Part shown: one piece after another, positions 8,965-21,123 of the stretch
Position numbering within the stretch: the first letter of the stretch is position 1
Layout: the number at the start of each line of letters is the position of its first letter
Assembly (NCBI RefSeq): GCF_029931775.1
Contig: NC_079312.1
Coordinates: forward strand, 14,205,821-14,269,820
Direction of reading: 5' to 3'
Source of the DNA: Euleptes europaea
Taxonomy: Eukaryota; Chordata; Lepidosauria; Squamata; Sphaerodactylidae
DNA: 64,000 bases
The notes under the pieces: generated by a model
Databases searched by the model: none
What the model was told of the DNA's origin: nothing
Seen by the model: only the letters and a program-made list of their open reading frames with translations
Translations under genes and position numbers: made by a program

Positions 8965-11900
8965 ATGGAGTCCCCTGGGGAGACCAAACAAGAGGGTGAT
9001 GGAGAGGCCTGTTTGCTGGGTAAGGATTCTGAATGAGCGGGTTACTGCAGACAAAGGGGGTAACTCCCAAATGGTATCAATTTCACTCTCCCCAACACAG
9101 ACACTTTGTGAGGTAGGTGAGGCTGAGAGATTTCTGAAAGAACTGTGACTAGCCCAAGGTTACCCAGCAGGCTGCATGTGGAGGAGTCTAATCTGGTTAC
9201 CCAGCAGGCCGCTCATGTGGAGGAGTGGGGAATCAAACCCGATTCTCCAGATTAGAGTCTGCCACTCTTAACCAGTATACCATGATGGCTCTCTGTGGTG
9301 TCTCTGAAACAAAACAGGGCATAAGTACGAATACGAATCCTTTATTGGCATTAATTATACAAAAACTAGCATCTATATAAATATGATAAAAACAGTTTAG
9401 GATCACCTCCATAAAATTAACACTAAAACAGGTTTAAGTGCATTAGAAGTTACTCATTTCACAGCCCTAAAATTGCCTCATGAGTTGCACAGGTTTTCAC
9501 GCACTTTAATTGCCCTCAGTAAAAATCTTGCCACTACATCAATTATTAGTGGATCCTGCGCGTTCATAAGGAGGGAGGCCTTGATGCTTACAGGTAGCCA
9601 TTCTCTGTCCGCAAAGATTGGGTCTAGTAATTGAAAATGACCTCTAGCATACAGAGGACAGTTGCTTAAGATGTTGGAGACTGATTCAATTTTACCTTCC
9701 CCGCATGGACATACCTTATCTGCAAAGGGGACTTTATTATATCTCCCATGCAGCATGGCAGAAGGGAGAACATTTAGTCTAGCCAGCATATAGGCTCTTC
9801 TTTGGTTAGGATCAGTTAGGCATGTCAAATATTGGGGTGTAGAAGGGCTATTGAGGGAAGGCTCCCAGCAGAGAGGTGAGCACCTACTGTTTGCCCATCT
9901 CCTAAAGTCCTGCAGTTCTATGTCTAGAAATCTGCGCTTGATCAGAGCATAAACTGCTTCCTCAGTTGAGACAATACAAAGAATCCAAAGGGATTCCTGT
10001 TTGTTTAATTTTACTTTCTATATGGTTTAACCAACGAATATTTAAATTCGGATAGCATATGGTAGACAAAGCTATTTGAATCCGACTTGAAATGCCATCT
10101 TAACCAGAATTTAGTTGTCATAAGCCAAGCTCTGGTTTCCAGACGATTTTGGTTTGTTTCTATGCACAGGGCTGCATAGGGAACACAGGATGGTGTTCCT
10201 AGAATCTTCCGCAGGAAATTAGATTGTATTTTTTTCAACGTCCTGGTTTAAAGCATGGATCCAAATTGGAATTCCATATAGAAGTTGGGAAGATAGCTTA
10301 GCATTAAAGACCCTAAGAGCAACCGGAACATACTGGTGGCCCTTGCTAGAAAAGAATTGTATAATAGCTAGCATACAATTTTGAACCGTTGTTAAAACCA
10401 TTTTCCTATGAGTCACCCAACTAGCTCTGTAATGGAAGTATATGCCTAGATACTTAAACCATTTCACTTGCTCAATCTGATTCCCTCTTATCTTCCAATT
10501 TATGGGTGGGGGGGTTTCCATGATTTTGCAAAGACCATGATTTTCGATTGTTCAAATTTCACTACAAGTCTATTTTGCTAGAGGGCATAAGTAAAAGGTG
10601 AGAAATGTTGTGACATTCCCAGCAGAAGCCCTGTAGATTTTTTCCCATCACTAATTCATTTTCTCTTTGAGTTCCAAAGCATTTTTAGCCAGTATTTCTA
10701 CTATATATTATTCAAGGAGGGTTCTTAAGTCAAAGGACGGCAGCAATTAAAAATGTAGACTTAAAGTGGTAAGAATGATATTCAGTGGAAGGAATGTATG
10801 TAGCTTGCTTCATTCAGTAACAGTGATTTTTTTTTTGTTTCAGCAGGTGCTGGACAAGTGAATGAGGGGGAGGAGCAGAATCGTGAGCTGGGACGATGTG
10901 AACAAATTGATCTCAACAGTACCTCAGTGGGTGGAGCCAAAGGAATGACTTTCCAGAGGCCTAAAATATTCCAAACATCTGTAAGTCAGCAAGGACAAGA
11001 AAATAATTTACAACTTGATCCAGTGAGATGTTCTCCTTTGGGCAACCAAAGTTTATCTGAAGCATCTGTGTATGGGACAGAAATGGAAGATACTGATAGT
11101 GGGGGGAAATTAATGAAGGGATGTAACCTTGTTAGGAGTCTGCCTCTTCAGAAAAGAAAAAAGAAAGTGTTTGTATGCTCAGAGTGTGGGAAAAGCTTTG
11201 ATCGGAAATCGTTTCTCTCTGACCATCAGATGACACATACGGGAGAGAAGCCGCATCAATGCTTAGAGTGCGGGAAATGCTTTGAATATAAAGGGCTTCT
11301 TGTTAAACATGGAAAATCCCACACAGTTGAGAGGCCATATAAGTGCCTTGAATGTGGGAAAGCCTTTCGTTCCAGTACCATCCTTTCGGATCATGAAAGA
11401 ATCCATACAGGAGAGAAGCCATATACTTGCACAGAATGCAGGAAAAGCTTTGCTAGGAGTAGCCAACTTGTAAGCCATCAGCGAATCCATTCAGGTGAGA
11501 AATTGTATCCATGCGCAGAGTGTGACAAAGGTTACAATTCTAGAGCCAGCCTTACCGTCCATGAGAGAAGTCACACAGGAGAGAAACCATATGAATGTTG
11601 TGAATGTGGGAAAAGCTTTAGTCAAAAATCCCACCTTACTACTCACAAGAGAATCCACACTGGAGAGAGGCCGCACACGTGCCAGCAATGTGGGAAAAAC
11701 TTCCGCCAAAAAAATGACCTTGTTTTACACGAGAGAACACATTCAGGCGAAAAACCCTACCACTGCCCAAAATGTGGAAAATGCTTCAGTCAGAGTTCTC
11801 AGCTTTATGTACATGAAAGAATCCATACTGGAGAGAAACCATACCGATGCTCGGAGTGTGGAAAAAACTTCCGTTGGGAAGACAGTCTTAAAATACACAT

Positions 11901-12537
11901 GAGTAACCATGCTGGAGATAGACCGTTCATCTGTTCAGATTGTGGCAAAAGCTACAGTAAGTCTTCGCATCTCACTAGGCACAAGGAAACCCATGTGGGA
12001 GAGAAGCCACACGAGTGTCCAGACTGTGGGAAAAGGTTCACCCAGAACAGCCATCTTTTTCTACACAAAAGAATCCATACGGGAGAGAAACCATTCAGAT
12101 GCACAGATTGTGGGAAGAACTTTCGTTGGGAAGGGAGTCTGAACAAGCACAAAAGAACTCACACAGGAGAGAAACCATACAAATGTTCAGACTGTGGGGA
12201 ATGCTTTAGTTTTAACTGCGCTCTTAAAATACATAAAAGGTTACACGCAAGAGAGAAACCGCATAAATGCTTGGGTTGTGGGCGAAGCTATGATGAGGAG
12301 TCCCAGCTCCTTAGGCACAAGAGGACCCATGTAGCCGAGAAGCCATACAAGTGTCTGGACTGTGAGAAAACCTTCAATTTTAACTCTGCGCTCTTAGTCC
12401 ACCGAAGGATACATACAGGGGAGAAACCGTATCAGTGCTCAGTCTGTGGGAAATGCTTCAGGCAGACTTCAACCCGTAATGTACATATGAGAATCCATTC
12501 AGGAGGGGATCTAAAAGAGAACTCTGAGAAGTTCTGA
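8965..12537 (+). CDS. C2H2 zinc-finger protein A, 16 fingers (two coding exons)
   Basis: Probable nuclear DNA-binding transcription factor. Exon 2 is 8893-9019 (127 bp) between CTTCAG and GGTAAG; its first ATG in frame is 8965 ([18 protein letters not shown]). The finger exon runs from 10844 to the stop at 12535-12537, giving 582 aa. The acceptor is CAGCAG, so a start at 10847 (one residue less) is equally in frame. A low-complexity linker of ~125 residues with a basic QKRKKK stretch precedes 16 regular fingers (C-x2-C-x12-H-x3-H, TGEKP-type linkers) from about residue 128 to near the C-terminus. No KRAB or SCAN box is visible. A candidate poly(A) signal AATAAA lies at 13599, in sequence that also follows gene B. 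Targets cannot be read from sequence alone. An antisense LINE occupies most of the intron. This is the longest of three tandem paralogs and looks intact. Confidence 0.85.
9085..9297 (-). mobile_element. CORE-SINE in the gene A intron
   Basis: Reverse copy: TGAGGTAGGTGAGGCTGAGA, ACTAGCCCAAGGTTACCCAG, then a tRNA-like head near 9297. Confidence 0.75.
9328..10582 (-). mobile_element. 5'-truncated non-LTR retrotransposon with 11-bp target duplication
   Basis: Minus-strand coding pieces encode a reverse transcriptase 3' half ([26 protein letters not shown]) and a C-terminal cysteine motif ([21 protein letters not shown]). The 3' tail (plus strand 9328 onward) reads AATACGAATCCTTTATTGG. GGGCATAAGTA occurs at 9317-9327 and 10583-10593 as the target duplication. 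Clade uncertain. It lies in the gene A intron, antisense to the gene; the frame is broken in several places. Confidence 0.8.
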
Positions 12538-13165
12538 GGGGAACAAGCTGTGCCACTCCCCTTAAAATAGGGCTGTTTCTGTGAAGGTATTTTGACTCTT
12601 GTAGTGCATGTGTGACAAGAGATGCAACAGCCATGGTTTCTTGATACCCGGTCCCTTTTTGGGCCTCCAACTCATTAACCTCCACCTAATATAGAAAGCT
12701 GTTTTGCTCCTCTGAGAAAGAGGGATGGTGAAAGTTACAGAAATAACTTCCATTGGCCAGACATGTAAGGTTCAATCATAGATTTACTAGACAACCACCT
12801 TCTTTTCTAGAGCCCCAACTGCTCCAGTTCTCATTTAGACATTGTGTATGTTTACTTTCCTTCATGGACCCGTGTTTGTCACTCACAGTGGGAGCTCCTG
12901 ATCCTTCCTCTTCATCCTTTTATGTGTCAAGATAACTGTTTGTGATGTCTTGTAAGTACTCTGACCAGCTGTTTCCTGTCAGTCTACTCTGTGAGTTGTG
13001 AAATGCCTTTTTATCAATTAAATTAAGCACCTAATTAAAAAAACCCAAAGAATCTAAAATGAGCCCCAGAACCATGGATGGTATTTTAGGCCATAGCGGG
13101 AAGGTGGAGGTAAGTCACCTCCATTCCAGCAGGACCAAAAACATATCAGGATGTGTAGTTTTAGA

Positions 13166-13501
13166 ACAGTGGTCCCCGACATGGTACCCATCAACACCTT
13201 CCCTGGCACCCTCCGAGTGTTTCTAGAAGTGGGGCCACTTGAGGCGCTTGCCAGCAGGGCTTCTGATTGGCTGTGTAGATTAAAATACTGTTTCAGCAGC
13301 AGCTGCCACCAGCTTTGTTCCATTCTCTCTCATGCCTCTTCCCCAGTGTATTTTTTTAACATTACCCCTCTTCTCCCCTGCACGTGGGCTTCACCTGTGT
13401 GTTGCTCCACCTCCTGTGGCAGCTATTTTGTATTTGTGCCTACCACCCTGTGTCAGAATTCCAAAGGGGCCCAGTCTCAAAATGTTTGGGGACCCGTTTT
13501 A
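13166..13501 (+). mobile_element. Non-autonomous hAT in the 3' flank of gene A
   Basis: GTGGTCCCCGACATGGTACC to GTTTGGGGACCCGTTTT, same family as 4016-4563. It lies upstream of the candidate gene A poly(A) signal at 13599, so it may be part of the 3' UTR. Confidence 0.65.
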
Positions 13502-13604
13502 GAATCGGAAGTTGTTAAAAATGGATTGCCAGAGGGACATTTTGTTGTGTTTTAGTGAAATTAAACAAGGGAATGTTGAGCGGTGCTTCTTGTGAGGAAA
13601 TAAA

Positions 13605-14220
13605 CAATGCTCATTCTGTTTTTTGTTCAACTTTCTCTTACGTTTTTGACACTAGTAGTTTGGGGCCAGTTGACAGAGAGGTCTAAGGCTCCAAATGGGA
13701 ACAGGTCTACGTTGCCTGTTTGCTGTATGTACTTTGTTGCCCGTGGTTTGTGGAAGAGTATGGTGAGTATATAGACCAGTGATACCGAGCACACGTAAGT
13801 ACTTGTATTGACAGATTCACTTACGCTGTGCTCATTGTCAATTAGACGGCAATTATCATTGCCTCTCATTCCAAACACACAGTGCGATACAGAACCTGCA
13901 GCAGTGTCCAAAAGATAAAGAAGATGCTCGTAGTAGATGCTCATAGTCTACCGTGGACATGAAGCCTGGGGAGGGTACTGCTTACTGTTCTTATTAAGAG
14001 ACATTGTGTTTCTCCATGCTAAAAGTTTATTTTAAAAGTTATAATCAGGACGTCCCTCTTGGTTTACATTAGTAATGAAAAACATTCATTGAATTGACTC
14101 ACGACCCACACAGAAAATTAGAGAATTCCACTAGAAGCAGAAAACTATCAACTCTATTTTGAGAGTTTAACAAAACGGCACCAGCTGTGCAATTTAACGT
14201 GGAAACACACACAACTGAAA
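13605..14220. other. Unique sequence between converging genes
   Basis: Lies between the gene A poly(A) signal and the stop of the trihelix gene. I see no repeat or convincing frame here; it should hold the trihelix 3' UTR. Confidence 0.4.
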
Positions 14221-17200
14221 CTACAGGTCTAGCCGAGACACTCTGCGTCCCACACATGATCGCTTTTTGGGCACAGGAGCAGGCAGACAGGTGCCACTGA
14301 CATGACCAGCAGCAGATGAAGTTCCCACTGAGTTATTAAGGGCATTCACTGGCTCACTGGCAATGCTTCTGCTCTGCGATGTCTCTTTCGCAATCGCCTC
14401 CTCAGGACACCGTCTGTACCCTTCAAGGATATCATGATGTTTGTTGGGGCTGGCACTCTGGGGTATCATCTGCTGGGTCACATCTGTTAGCCCCGCAAGT
14501 TGCCTTTTCCGGTTTCTGGTGTTGGCCAGACGTCGCTCCGGAGACAGCTCAGCAACCTCACGTTCATTCTCTTGCTCTGTAAGAACATGAAAGGAAATGA
14601 GTGTTTCTGTATTGCCTGTGACACCTTTCACAGACTGAGAAAATTTTAGCCATACCATGCCAGACATACCATGCCAGGCCTATTTATTTGGCTTGTATCC
14701 TGCCCTCAATCAGGCAGGGCGAAAGGCGGCTAGCAACATCATTAATACCACAATGATATACAATATATAAAATTTAAATCACTGCAGAGACCACTGTAAT
14801 CTGAAGAACCAGTCAGGACCGCCAAATTGATTTGTTCACAGCATAAAAGGAGGGCGGGGAGGGAGGCCTGCTTTGTCGACAACTGTAGGCCTGGCAGAAT
14901 ATCTCCATTTTACAGGCCCTGTGGAATTCTGTTAAGATCCCGCAGGGCCCTGGTCTCATTGGAGAGGGAATTCCACCAGCTGGGGCCAGAACTGAGAAAG
15001 CCCTGTCCCTAGTCAAGGACAGCCAGACACTCTTCAGGACAGGTAACACTAATAAGTTGTTGTTAGCTGAGCGTAGTGCTTTCTGGGGGGCATATCGGGA
15101 GAGATGGTCCTACAGATATGAAGGTCCCAGACCGTGTAAGGCTTTAAAGGTTAAAACCAGCACCATGAACTTGATCCGGTTCCATCCGGAGCCAGAGCAG
15201 ATGATGGAGCACTGGCCGAATATGGGGTCCTCTGCGGGGTCCCAGTAAGGACCCTCGCTGCGGCATTCAGTACCAGCTGGAGTTTCCAGATCAGTCTCTA
15301 GGGCAGCCCTATGTAGAGCGACTTACAGTAATCTTGCCTGGAGGTTACCGTCGTATGGATCACTGTGGCTAGGTTGGGGCGGAATAAGTATATGTATGGG
15401 AAGGGAAAGTAGGAAGAAGAGTCGTTTTTTATATGCCAACTTTCTCTACCACTTAAGGCAGAATCGAACCGGCTTACAATCACCTTCCCCTCCCCACAAC
15501 AGACACCCTGTGAGGTAGGTGGTGCTGAGAGTGTGAGACTAGCCCAAGGTCACCCAACTGGCTTTGTGTGTAGGAGCGGGGAAACCAATCCAGTTCACCA
15601 GATTAGCCTCCACTGCCCATGTGGAGGAGTGGGGAATCAAACCTGGTTCTCCAGATCAGAGACCACCGCTCTTAACCACTACACCACACTGGCTCTCATC
15701 CCTGACACCAAACAGTGCAAAAATGAGATGATTGTACAGAACAGCCCCAAACACCCATGGAGCAGCTGGGAAGAACTCTTCCCTACCCCCACACTGAACG
15801 GGCAAAGAAGAATGCCGACAAATGCACATAATAGAAGGTGGCGCCCTGTGGAATTTCCTGAGGTATCCACAGAGAACTATGGATCTGGGAAATAATACAT
15901 AGATCAACCAGAAATGTCACATGCAGCACGCCCCCAGCTTCGTGTTGGGCGCATATTGTTGAAGATCCTGACTACTTGCTGTACATTGGTTCTCACACAG
16001 AACATGCTTCCGTGGAAAAAGTACTTACCACCCTGCTCCTTATTTTCTGGTGATTTGTGGCCTCCAGCTGATTCTCCCGGGTGACCTTGCTCTCCAGAAG
16101 ATGGACCACCTCCTGTCATGGAGAACAAACATAAGCCATCCAGTGAAAGGCAGTGAGACGAGGATAGTGAGCGTGCTTGTTGACAAACAATTCCCCACTC
16201 CTCCACATGAGCAGCAGATGCTAATCTGGTGAGCCGGGTTGGTTTCCCCACTCCTACACATGAAACCAGCTGAGAGACCTTGGGCTAGTCAGAGCTCTCT
16301 TAGAGCTCCCTCAGCCCCACCTACTTCACAGGGTGTCTGTTGTGGGGAGGGGAAGGTAATTGTAAGCCAGTTTGATTCTTCCGTAAGTGATAAAGTCAGC
16401 ATATAAAAACCATCTCTTCTTTCCAGCATGCCTTCCCCCCCAAAGAAGCTAGACACCCACATCCCAGGCATGCTTCAAAGCAGCAAAATTCCAGTCACTC
16501 TGCCCCCACGACACACACAAACACACACATGAGCCCTTCCAGGTATCCTTTATAGGTCTGTCTGAGCACCAAGGGAAGGAACAAATAAGTTGCCAAACCC
16601 CCACCCCAAGAAACAATTAACCTTTCTGCGACTCAGAAGTAATTATGGTCTCATTGAGGTCTTGACAACAAGATGGATTGGAGGACCCACCACTCACCAG
16701 ACTGCCACCATTACCTAAGGGGGGGAACAAAGTTAGTATGTGGACAGTGAATGTCGGAGTGGTTCATCACTAATTCGATCGGCAAACTGAAAATACCCCC
16801 ATTGTCCCTTGCCTGCTTCTATGGAACATAGTTAAATTGTGGAATTCCCTACCCCAGGATGTGGTGATGGCTGCCAACTTGAGAGGCCTTAAGGGGGAAG
16901 TGGACATGTTCATGGAGGATAGGGCCATCCATGGCTACTAGTCAAAACAGATACTAATCATGATGCATGCCTATTCTCTCCAGGATCAGAGGAGCATGCC
17001 GAATATATTAGGTGCTGTGGAACACAGGCGGGAGAATGCTGCTGCAGTTGTCTTGTTTGTGGGCTTCCTAGAGGCACCTGGTTGGCCACTGTGTGAACAG
17101 ACTGCTGGACTTGATGGGCCTTGGTCTGATCCAGCATGGCCTTTCTTATGTTCTTAACATCTAATGTCCTTTTGGCTGATGGTGGTGACATCATGGGCGA

Positions 17201-20200
17201 AAAGTTCTCTGAGCCAGCCATGCACTCCTGGTTTGGCATTCTATCCTCAATGACCCACTGGAGTTTCAAACCTCTGGCAGCTCGTTTTGGTCGAATGCTT
17301 GCATCCCCTCTCACGATGCGATGCAGTTCTTTGTAAAATGGGCATGTGGCTGGCGCATTACCTGATCGATGATTGTGGGCTGTGATCTGCTTGTACTCAC
17401 AAAATTTCAAAATGCCTTTGTTTTAGTGTGTCACTCCACCACAGAGTGCTTGCGCCCATGTGCTGCTATCTGCAGTGTGATGCACTCAAAAATGTCAACA
17501 TTTCTATGAGTACTGCACAAAGCCTCCCACACCTTCTCCTTGCCCCAGACCAACAGGAGATCTAAAGACTCCATTTCACACCAGGACCCTCCACGCTCGC
17601 CAGCGGACTTGCAATTTCCTGCCATCATCAAAAGAAAGCCAGCCCTACAGCACCCCCATGTGGAAAATAGCGCCTCATGTCCATTTGACAAGGGGCAAAC
17701 CCCTGTGTTCAAAGCTGCCACCCAGATTAACACGTTCCCATTGGTCAAGACCATTGTAACCCACTGCGATTGGCCCGTGGGTGCTCACAAGTCGATTCTG
17801 GGAAGGTTGCTTGTTTTGGGCACATGTCTCATCCACCATTTTGCATTTGGAAAAGTTTGTAATCAAAATGGATGCCCCAAACCAAAGCATAATCCACCAT
17901 TAGGCACATCTGCATGGCCACTCCCCCCCAAAAAAACAACTAGAGGTCCAGTGTGCTTGTCCATTTTACTTTGCAGTCAAGCATCATCAAACTATCGGCA
18001 CTTGACAATGCACTCCAATTAATTTTTTTTAGCTCAAAAAAAGGACGCTGGGTGGGGGAATGGGTTGAACTGCCTCAGAGTGCAATGGACAGGGCTATTA
18101 TGAGAATTTGCAACATATTTGGCTAGGTTCCCCTTCATATTCCTATAATGACTTTGGGTATTTTGTTTTTACATGTGAGGTTAAAATTGATATGCACCGA
18201 TATGCACTGCATTACCCATGGGAAAGACCAGCACCTCTCCACAAATCCCTGGCCTTTTTCTGCAGCACCGGGCAGAGTTATTGTAGTGTTCGTGCGCCCA
18301 TTAACTCCAGCGTTTTATTGCTAATCTTGCCGTCAAAAAATGTAGATTAAAAAAAATAGGGGAGGAAATGGGTAGAGAAAAGAAGTGAGGAGAGACGAGC
18401 AAAACTGTAGGTGTAAAAAAGGGAATGTTGTTTGGTGGGATGGAGAAATAAAGACTGTTTGAAGAAGTTTGCATACTCAAGGACAGCTGGCTCGAAAACA
18501 GATTTTAAAAACATCGCGGTAAAAGTGCTCAGGAAAACAATGAAGGAAAAACGATGAGAAAACATTTATGAAACCAAAGAGAGAAAAAACATGAGAAATC
18601 AAAGCAATTAAACCATGAAGAATTTGACAGCATACAATGTTTTATACTGTTTAAGCGGTAAAAGCCAATGTTGGAATGTGTGTTACCTGGGTTTTCAGGC
18701 GATTCTTCAGTTATGTTTTCATTATCTTTCTCTGCATTAGCAGTCACAGTTTCTGAAGTGGGAATTTCTGAAGTATAACAGAAAGAGCATATTCTGAGGA
18801 ATTTCACTGTTCTTTAAGAAACCAGCATCATAAGAGATTTCTTGGGCTCCCTACATGGTAAATTTGCCAGCTCGGTATTGGGAAATTCCTGGAGATTTGG
18901 GGGTGGAGCCTGGGGAAGGGGGATTAGGGAGGGACTTCAGTAGGGTGTAATGCCATAGAGTCCACCCTCCAAAGCAGCCATTTTCTCCAGGGGAATTGAT
19001 CTTGATCCTCTGGAGATCAGTTGTAATAGCGGGAGATCTCCAAGTGCCTCCCTACTAGTGGCAACCTTACTAGTGGGAACCACTTATCCACTGACCAAGG
19101 GATCTGCCGCATGGTTATTTGCCCTGAGTTCAGTACTTTTGAGAAGCAGCTGTGTATTTTCCCCCCTGCTTCCCCATAGCATCGTGGTGCATTTGTGCAC
19201 CTCTGGGGGTTTCCCCTGTTTTTTATCTGATCTTTCTAAAATCTGCTTTGCTTTGAAGTTTTGGGAAAGACCACAATAAAGCCTGGACAGTTGCTGTTTG
19301 GGTGGGAAAATTCAGGTTGCCTGGCCCACATGGCAGCCATTCCTCCCCACCCACAGTCTTTAATTGGTTTTTAAACCAGCTCTAGAATATCATTATATCG
19401 ATGCCATTGTAACAATAGGTGTAGCAGGTTCTCTGAATTTCGTTTTTTAAAAAGTTCGAGCCTCTATCCCTTTTTCTTGCAACAGTATGCCTTTTCCCTT
19501 ATATATAAAGTCGCACTGTGCTAAATGTTTCAGTTACTTGCATAAATTATTAGGGACAGTGGTCTATACTACTGCACAGGATCCTACTAAGTAATTTTTG
19601 TATCATTGAACGTGTCATGTTTTGTTTGCTTCAGTTCTGTTCTTAAGACTTCTGGTTGGTTCTACAACCCTAATTCCTATTTGCAGTGTCCACTGAACAT
19701 CCCATCCTGTCTATAGTATTGACTCACTGTGCAAGTCAGAAAGGCGGACTACAAATAGTGTAACTAAATAAATAACTGCAAATAACTGCAAAAATAAATA
19801 ACCCCCTAGAAACTCTTTTTAACTGAAACCTGATAATTCAGAGAACTTACTACAGCTGTCTTTACAACAGTATATGAATATTTTTATTTACTTGCTTTAT
19901 TTAATATCCCTCCTGTCTCCCCAATCGGGACCCAAAGCAGCTTACATCATTCTCTTTGCCTCAATTTTATCCTCACAACAACCCTGTGAGGTAGGTTGGG
20001 CCCAAGATCATCAAGGAAGCTTCCATGGCAGGGGGGGATTTGAACCAGGGTCTCCCAGATCCTAGTCCACACTTTAACCACTACACTAAGCTGGCTCTAA
20101 TAATATTCCAGTGATGATTAAAAAAAATTTCCCCCAAAAACGCTGTTGGCCCAGGCAAGTGGGAGTAGCCACTTCCGGGGTGGGTGGGTGGGTTGGGACA

Positions 20201-20484
20201 GGGAAACCTGCCATGTAGAAGCCCGGTGGCTATTGCACTTAATCTGCAGCAACACCAGCAATGGGAAAAACACCGCATCTCCTCTACGGGAGGAAGGCCT
20301 CATTCATCACTTTTTTAAGGTGGGTGGCGGGTCGAAGGGGTATCTTTTTGAATTTTATAATTTTGTAACCATGAATGTATTAATAAGTATATATAGGTAC
20401 TCTTTAGTATTTTCTTTTTTAATTTTAATTTTTTTTAATTTACTTTATATTATTATTATTGTATTTGTTTGTTTTGTTTTATGT

Positions 20485-20563
<79 letters not shown>

Positions 20564-21089
20564 AAAGGAAGGCCTCATTCTCCCAAAAAGGAAGGCAACC
20601 CACAAAACGTATTTGGGGGAAAGGGGAAAAGACACATATCGGCCACATACCTGAGGTTGCAGAACCGGAGCCCCTAAAATCGCCGGTGTTTCCGGGCAGG
20701 GGGGCGGGTGCCTCTTGTATTACGAGGTTCCCGAGCCTTGAAAAGAGCACGGGCGGTTCGATTCCGTCGCCACGCAGAACCCGGTGGAGCTCGGCGTAAA
20801 AAGGGCAAGTGATCCGGCGCTTGTAGTAATAGCTGTTGTTTGCAAACACCCTCCTGTACGCGCGCCGCAGCGCCCCGATCTTGGTCCGGCACTCCAGCGC
20901 CGAGCGCCTGAGGCCGTGGGCGGCCATCTGCGCCGCGATCCTTTCGAAGCCGTCGACGATGATCTTCGGACGGCGGGAGCCGCAGTAGACCTGCCGGATC
21001 TTCTCCCCCCAGATCGAGATCAGCGCCGCGATTTCCCTGCCTGTCCAGGAGATCCCCGGTGCTCCCGCTGGATTGCCTTGCGGTTGCAT
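14221..21089 (-). CDS. Myb/SANT-like (trihelix) domain protein, five exons, ~350 aa
   Basis: Five minus-strand exons join in one frame with GT-AG borders: 21089-20651, 18767-18687, 16714-16622, 16112-16029 and 14576-14221. All four introns are phase 1 and the exons total 1,053 nt (350 aa plus stop). Start ATG at 21087-21089. Exon 1 encodes a trihelix/Myb_DNA-bind_4-like domain at about residues 13-108: ISWTGREI, FERIAAQMAAHG, LECRTKIGALRR and the family hallmark TCPFYAELHRVLRGD. Exons 2-4 are short, acidic and Ser/Gly-rich. Exon 5 has a basic segment (SPERRLANTRNRKRQ) and a basic C-terminus (PKKRSCVGRRVSRLDL), which could be nuclear localisation signals. The family is known from ZSCAN20/29-type proteins and Harbinger-derived genes; DNA binding is inferred. 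The promoter is the 81-bp CCAAT repeat just upstream. The gene converges on gene A and diverges from gene B. The exon chain is my inference from splice sites and phase. Confidence 0.72.
14670..15345 (-). mobile_element. L2-type LINE 3' end
   Basis: The reverse complement reads toward GAATTCCCTCTCCAATGAGA and GGCCCTGCGGGATCTTAACA and ends with GGGCAGGATACAAGCC then AAATAAATA. It lies in the last intron of the trihelix gene. Confidence 0.6.
15413..15697 (-). mobile_element. CORE-SINE
   Basis: Reverse, near full length: tail GTTTTTTATATGCCAACTTT, CORE domain CCTGTGAGGTAGGTGGTGC, tRNA-like head CTCTTAACCACTACACCACA. Confidence 0.75.
16196..16423 (+). mobile_element. CORE-SINE
   Basis: CTCCTACACATGAAACCAGC, ACCTTGGGCTAGTCAGAGC, tail CAGCATATAAAAACCATCTC. 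In an intron of the trihelix gene. Confidence 0.7.
16815..17158 (+). mobile_element. CR1-like LINE 3' end (second subfamily)
   Basis: GTGGAATTCCCTACCCCAGG (end of ORF2), then GGCACCTGGTTGGCCACTGT and CATGGCCTTTCTTATGTTC. Related copies: outer element at 41180-42128 and inverted copy at 48574-48905. Confidence 0.75.
17159..17628 (-). pseudogene. Decayed paralog of the trihelix first exon
   Basis: Minus-strand sequence starting at an ATG (17626-17628) reads a second Myb/SANT-like domain: GGSWCEMESLDLLLVWG, NVDIFECITLQIAAHG, then after the lesions KQITAHN and TCPFYKELHRIVRGDASIRP. It resembles exon 1 of the gene that contains it but is closer to the usual reptile version (NVDIFE, GDASIRPKR). 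The codon expected to be Cys after SVVE is TGA, and a one-base shift follows within about 20 bases. The upstream sequence at 17740-17780 keeps two inverted CCAAT boxes (CATTGGTC, GCGATTGGCC), so the copy seems to have included its promoter. A CR1 3' end abuts it at 17158. It lies in intron 2 of the intact gene, on the same strand. Confidence 0.7.
18855..19071 (-). mobile_element. GGGTTGCCA-TIR element, diverged copy
   Basis: Reads TTTGCCAGCTCGG to TAGTGGCAACCTTA with internal hallmarks CATAGAGTCCACCCTCCAAA and GGAGATCAGTTGTAATAG. Confidence 0.6.
19885..20098 (-). mobile_element. CORE-SINE, diverged subfamily
   Basis: Reverse copy: ATTTAATATCCCTCCTGTC, CCTGTGAGGTAGGTTGGGCC, TTTAACCACTACACTAAGC. 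Confidence 0.7.
20489..20561. repeat. (AT)n microsatellite
   Basis: Uninterrupted AT dinucleotides in intron 1 of the trihelix gene, just past its first donor. Confidence 0.9.
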
Positions 21090-21123
21090 GTCGGAAAGCA
21101 ACCCCGACTCTGCAGACGGCGCG

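Noticed and set aside
11263-12209. Alternative-frame and antisense frames within the finger exons
   Set aside because: Regular 84-bp periodicity keeps several frames open; they have no finger motif.
20459-20677. Frames rich in alternating Ile-Tyr
   Set aside because: Translation of the (AT)n microsatellite.
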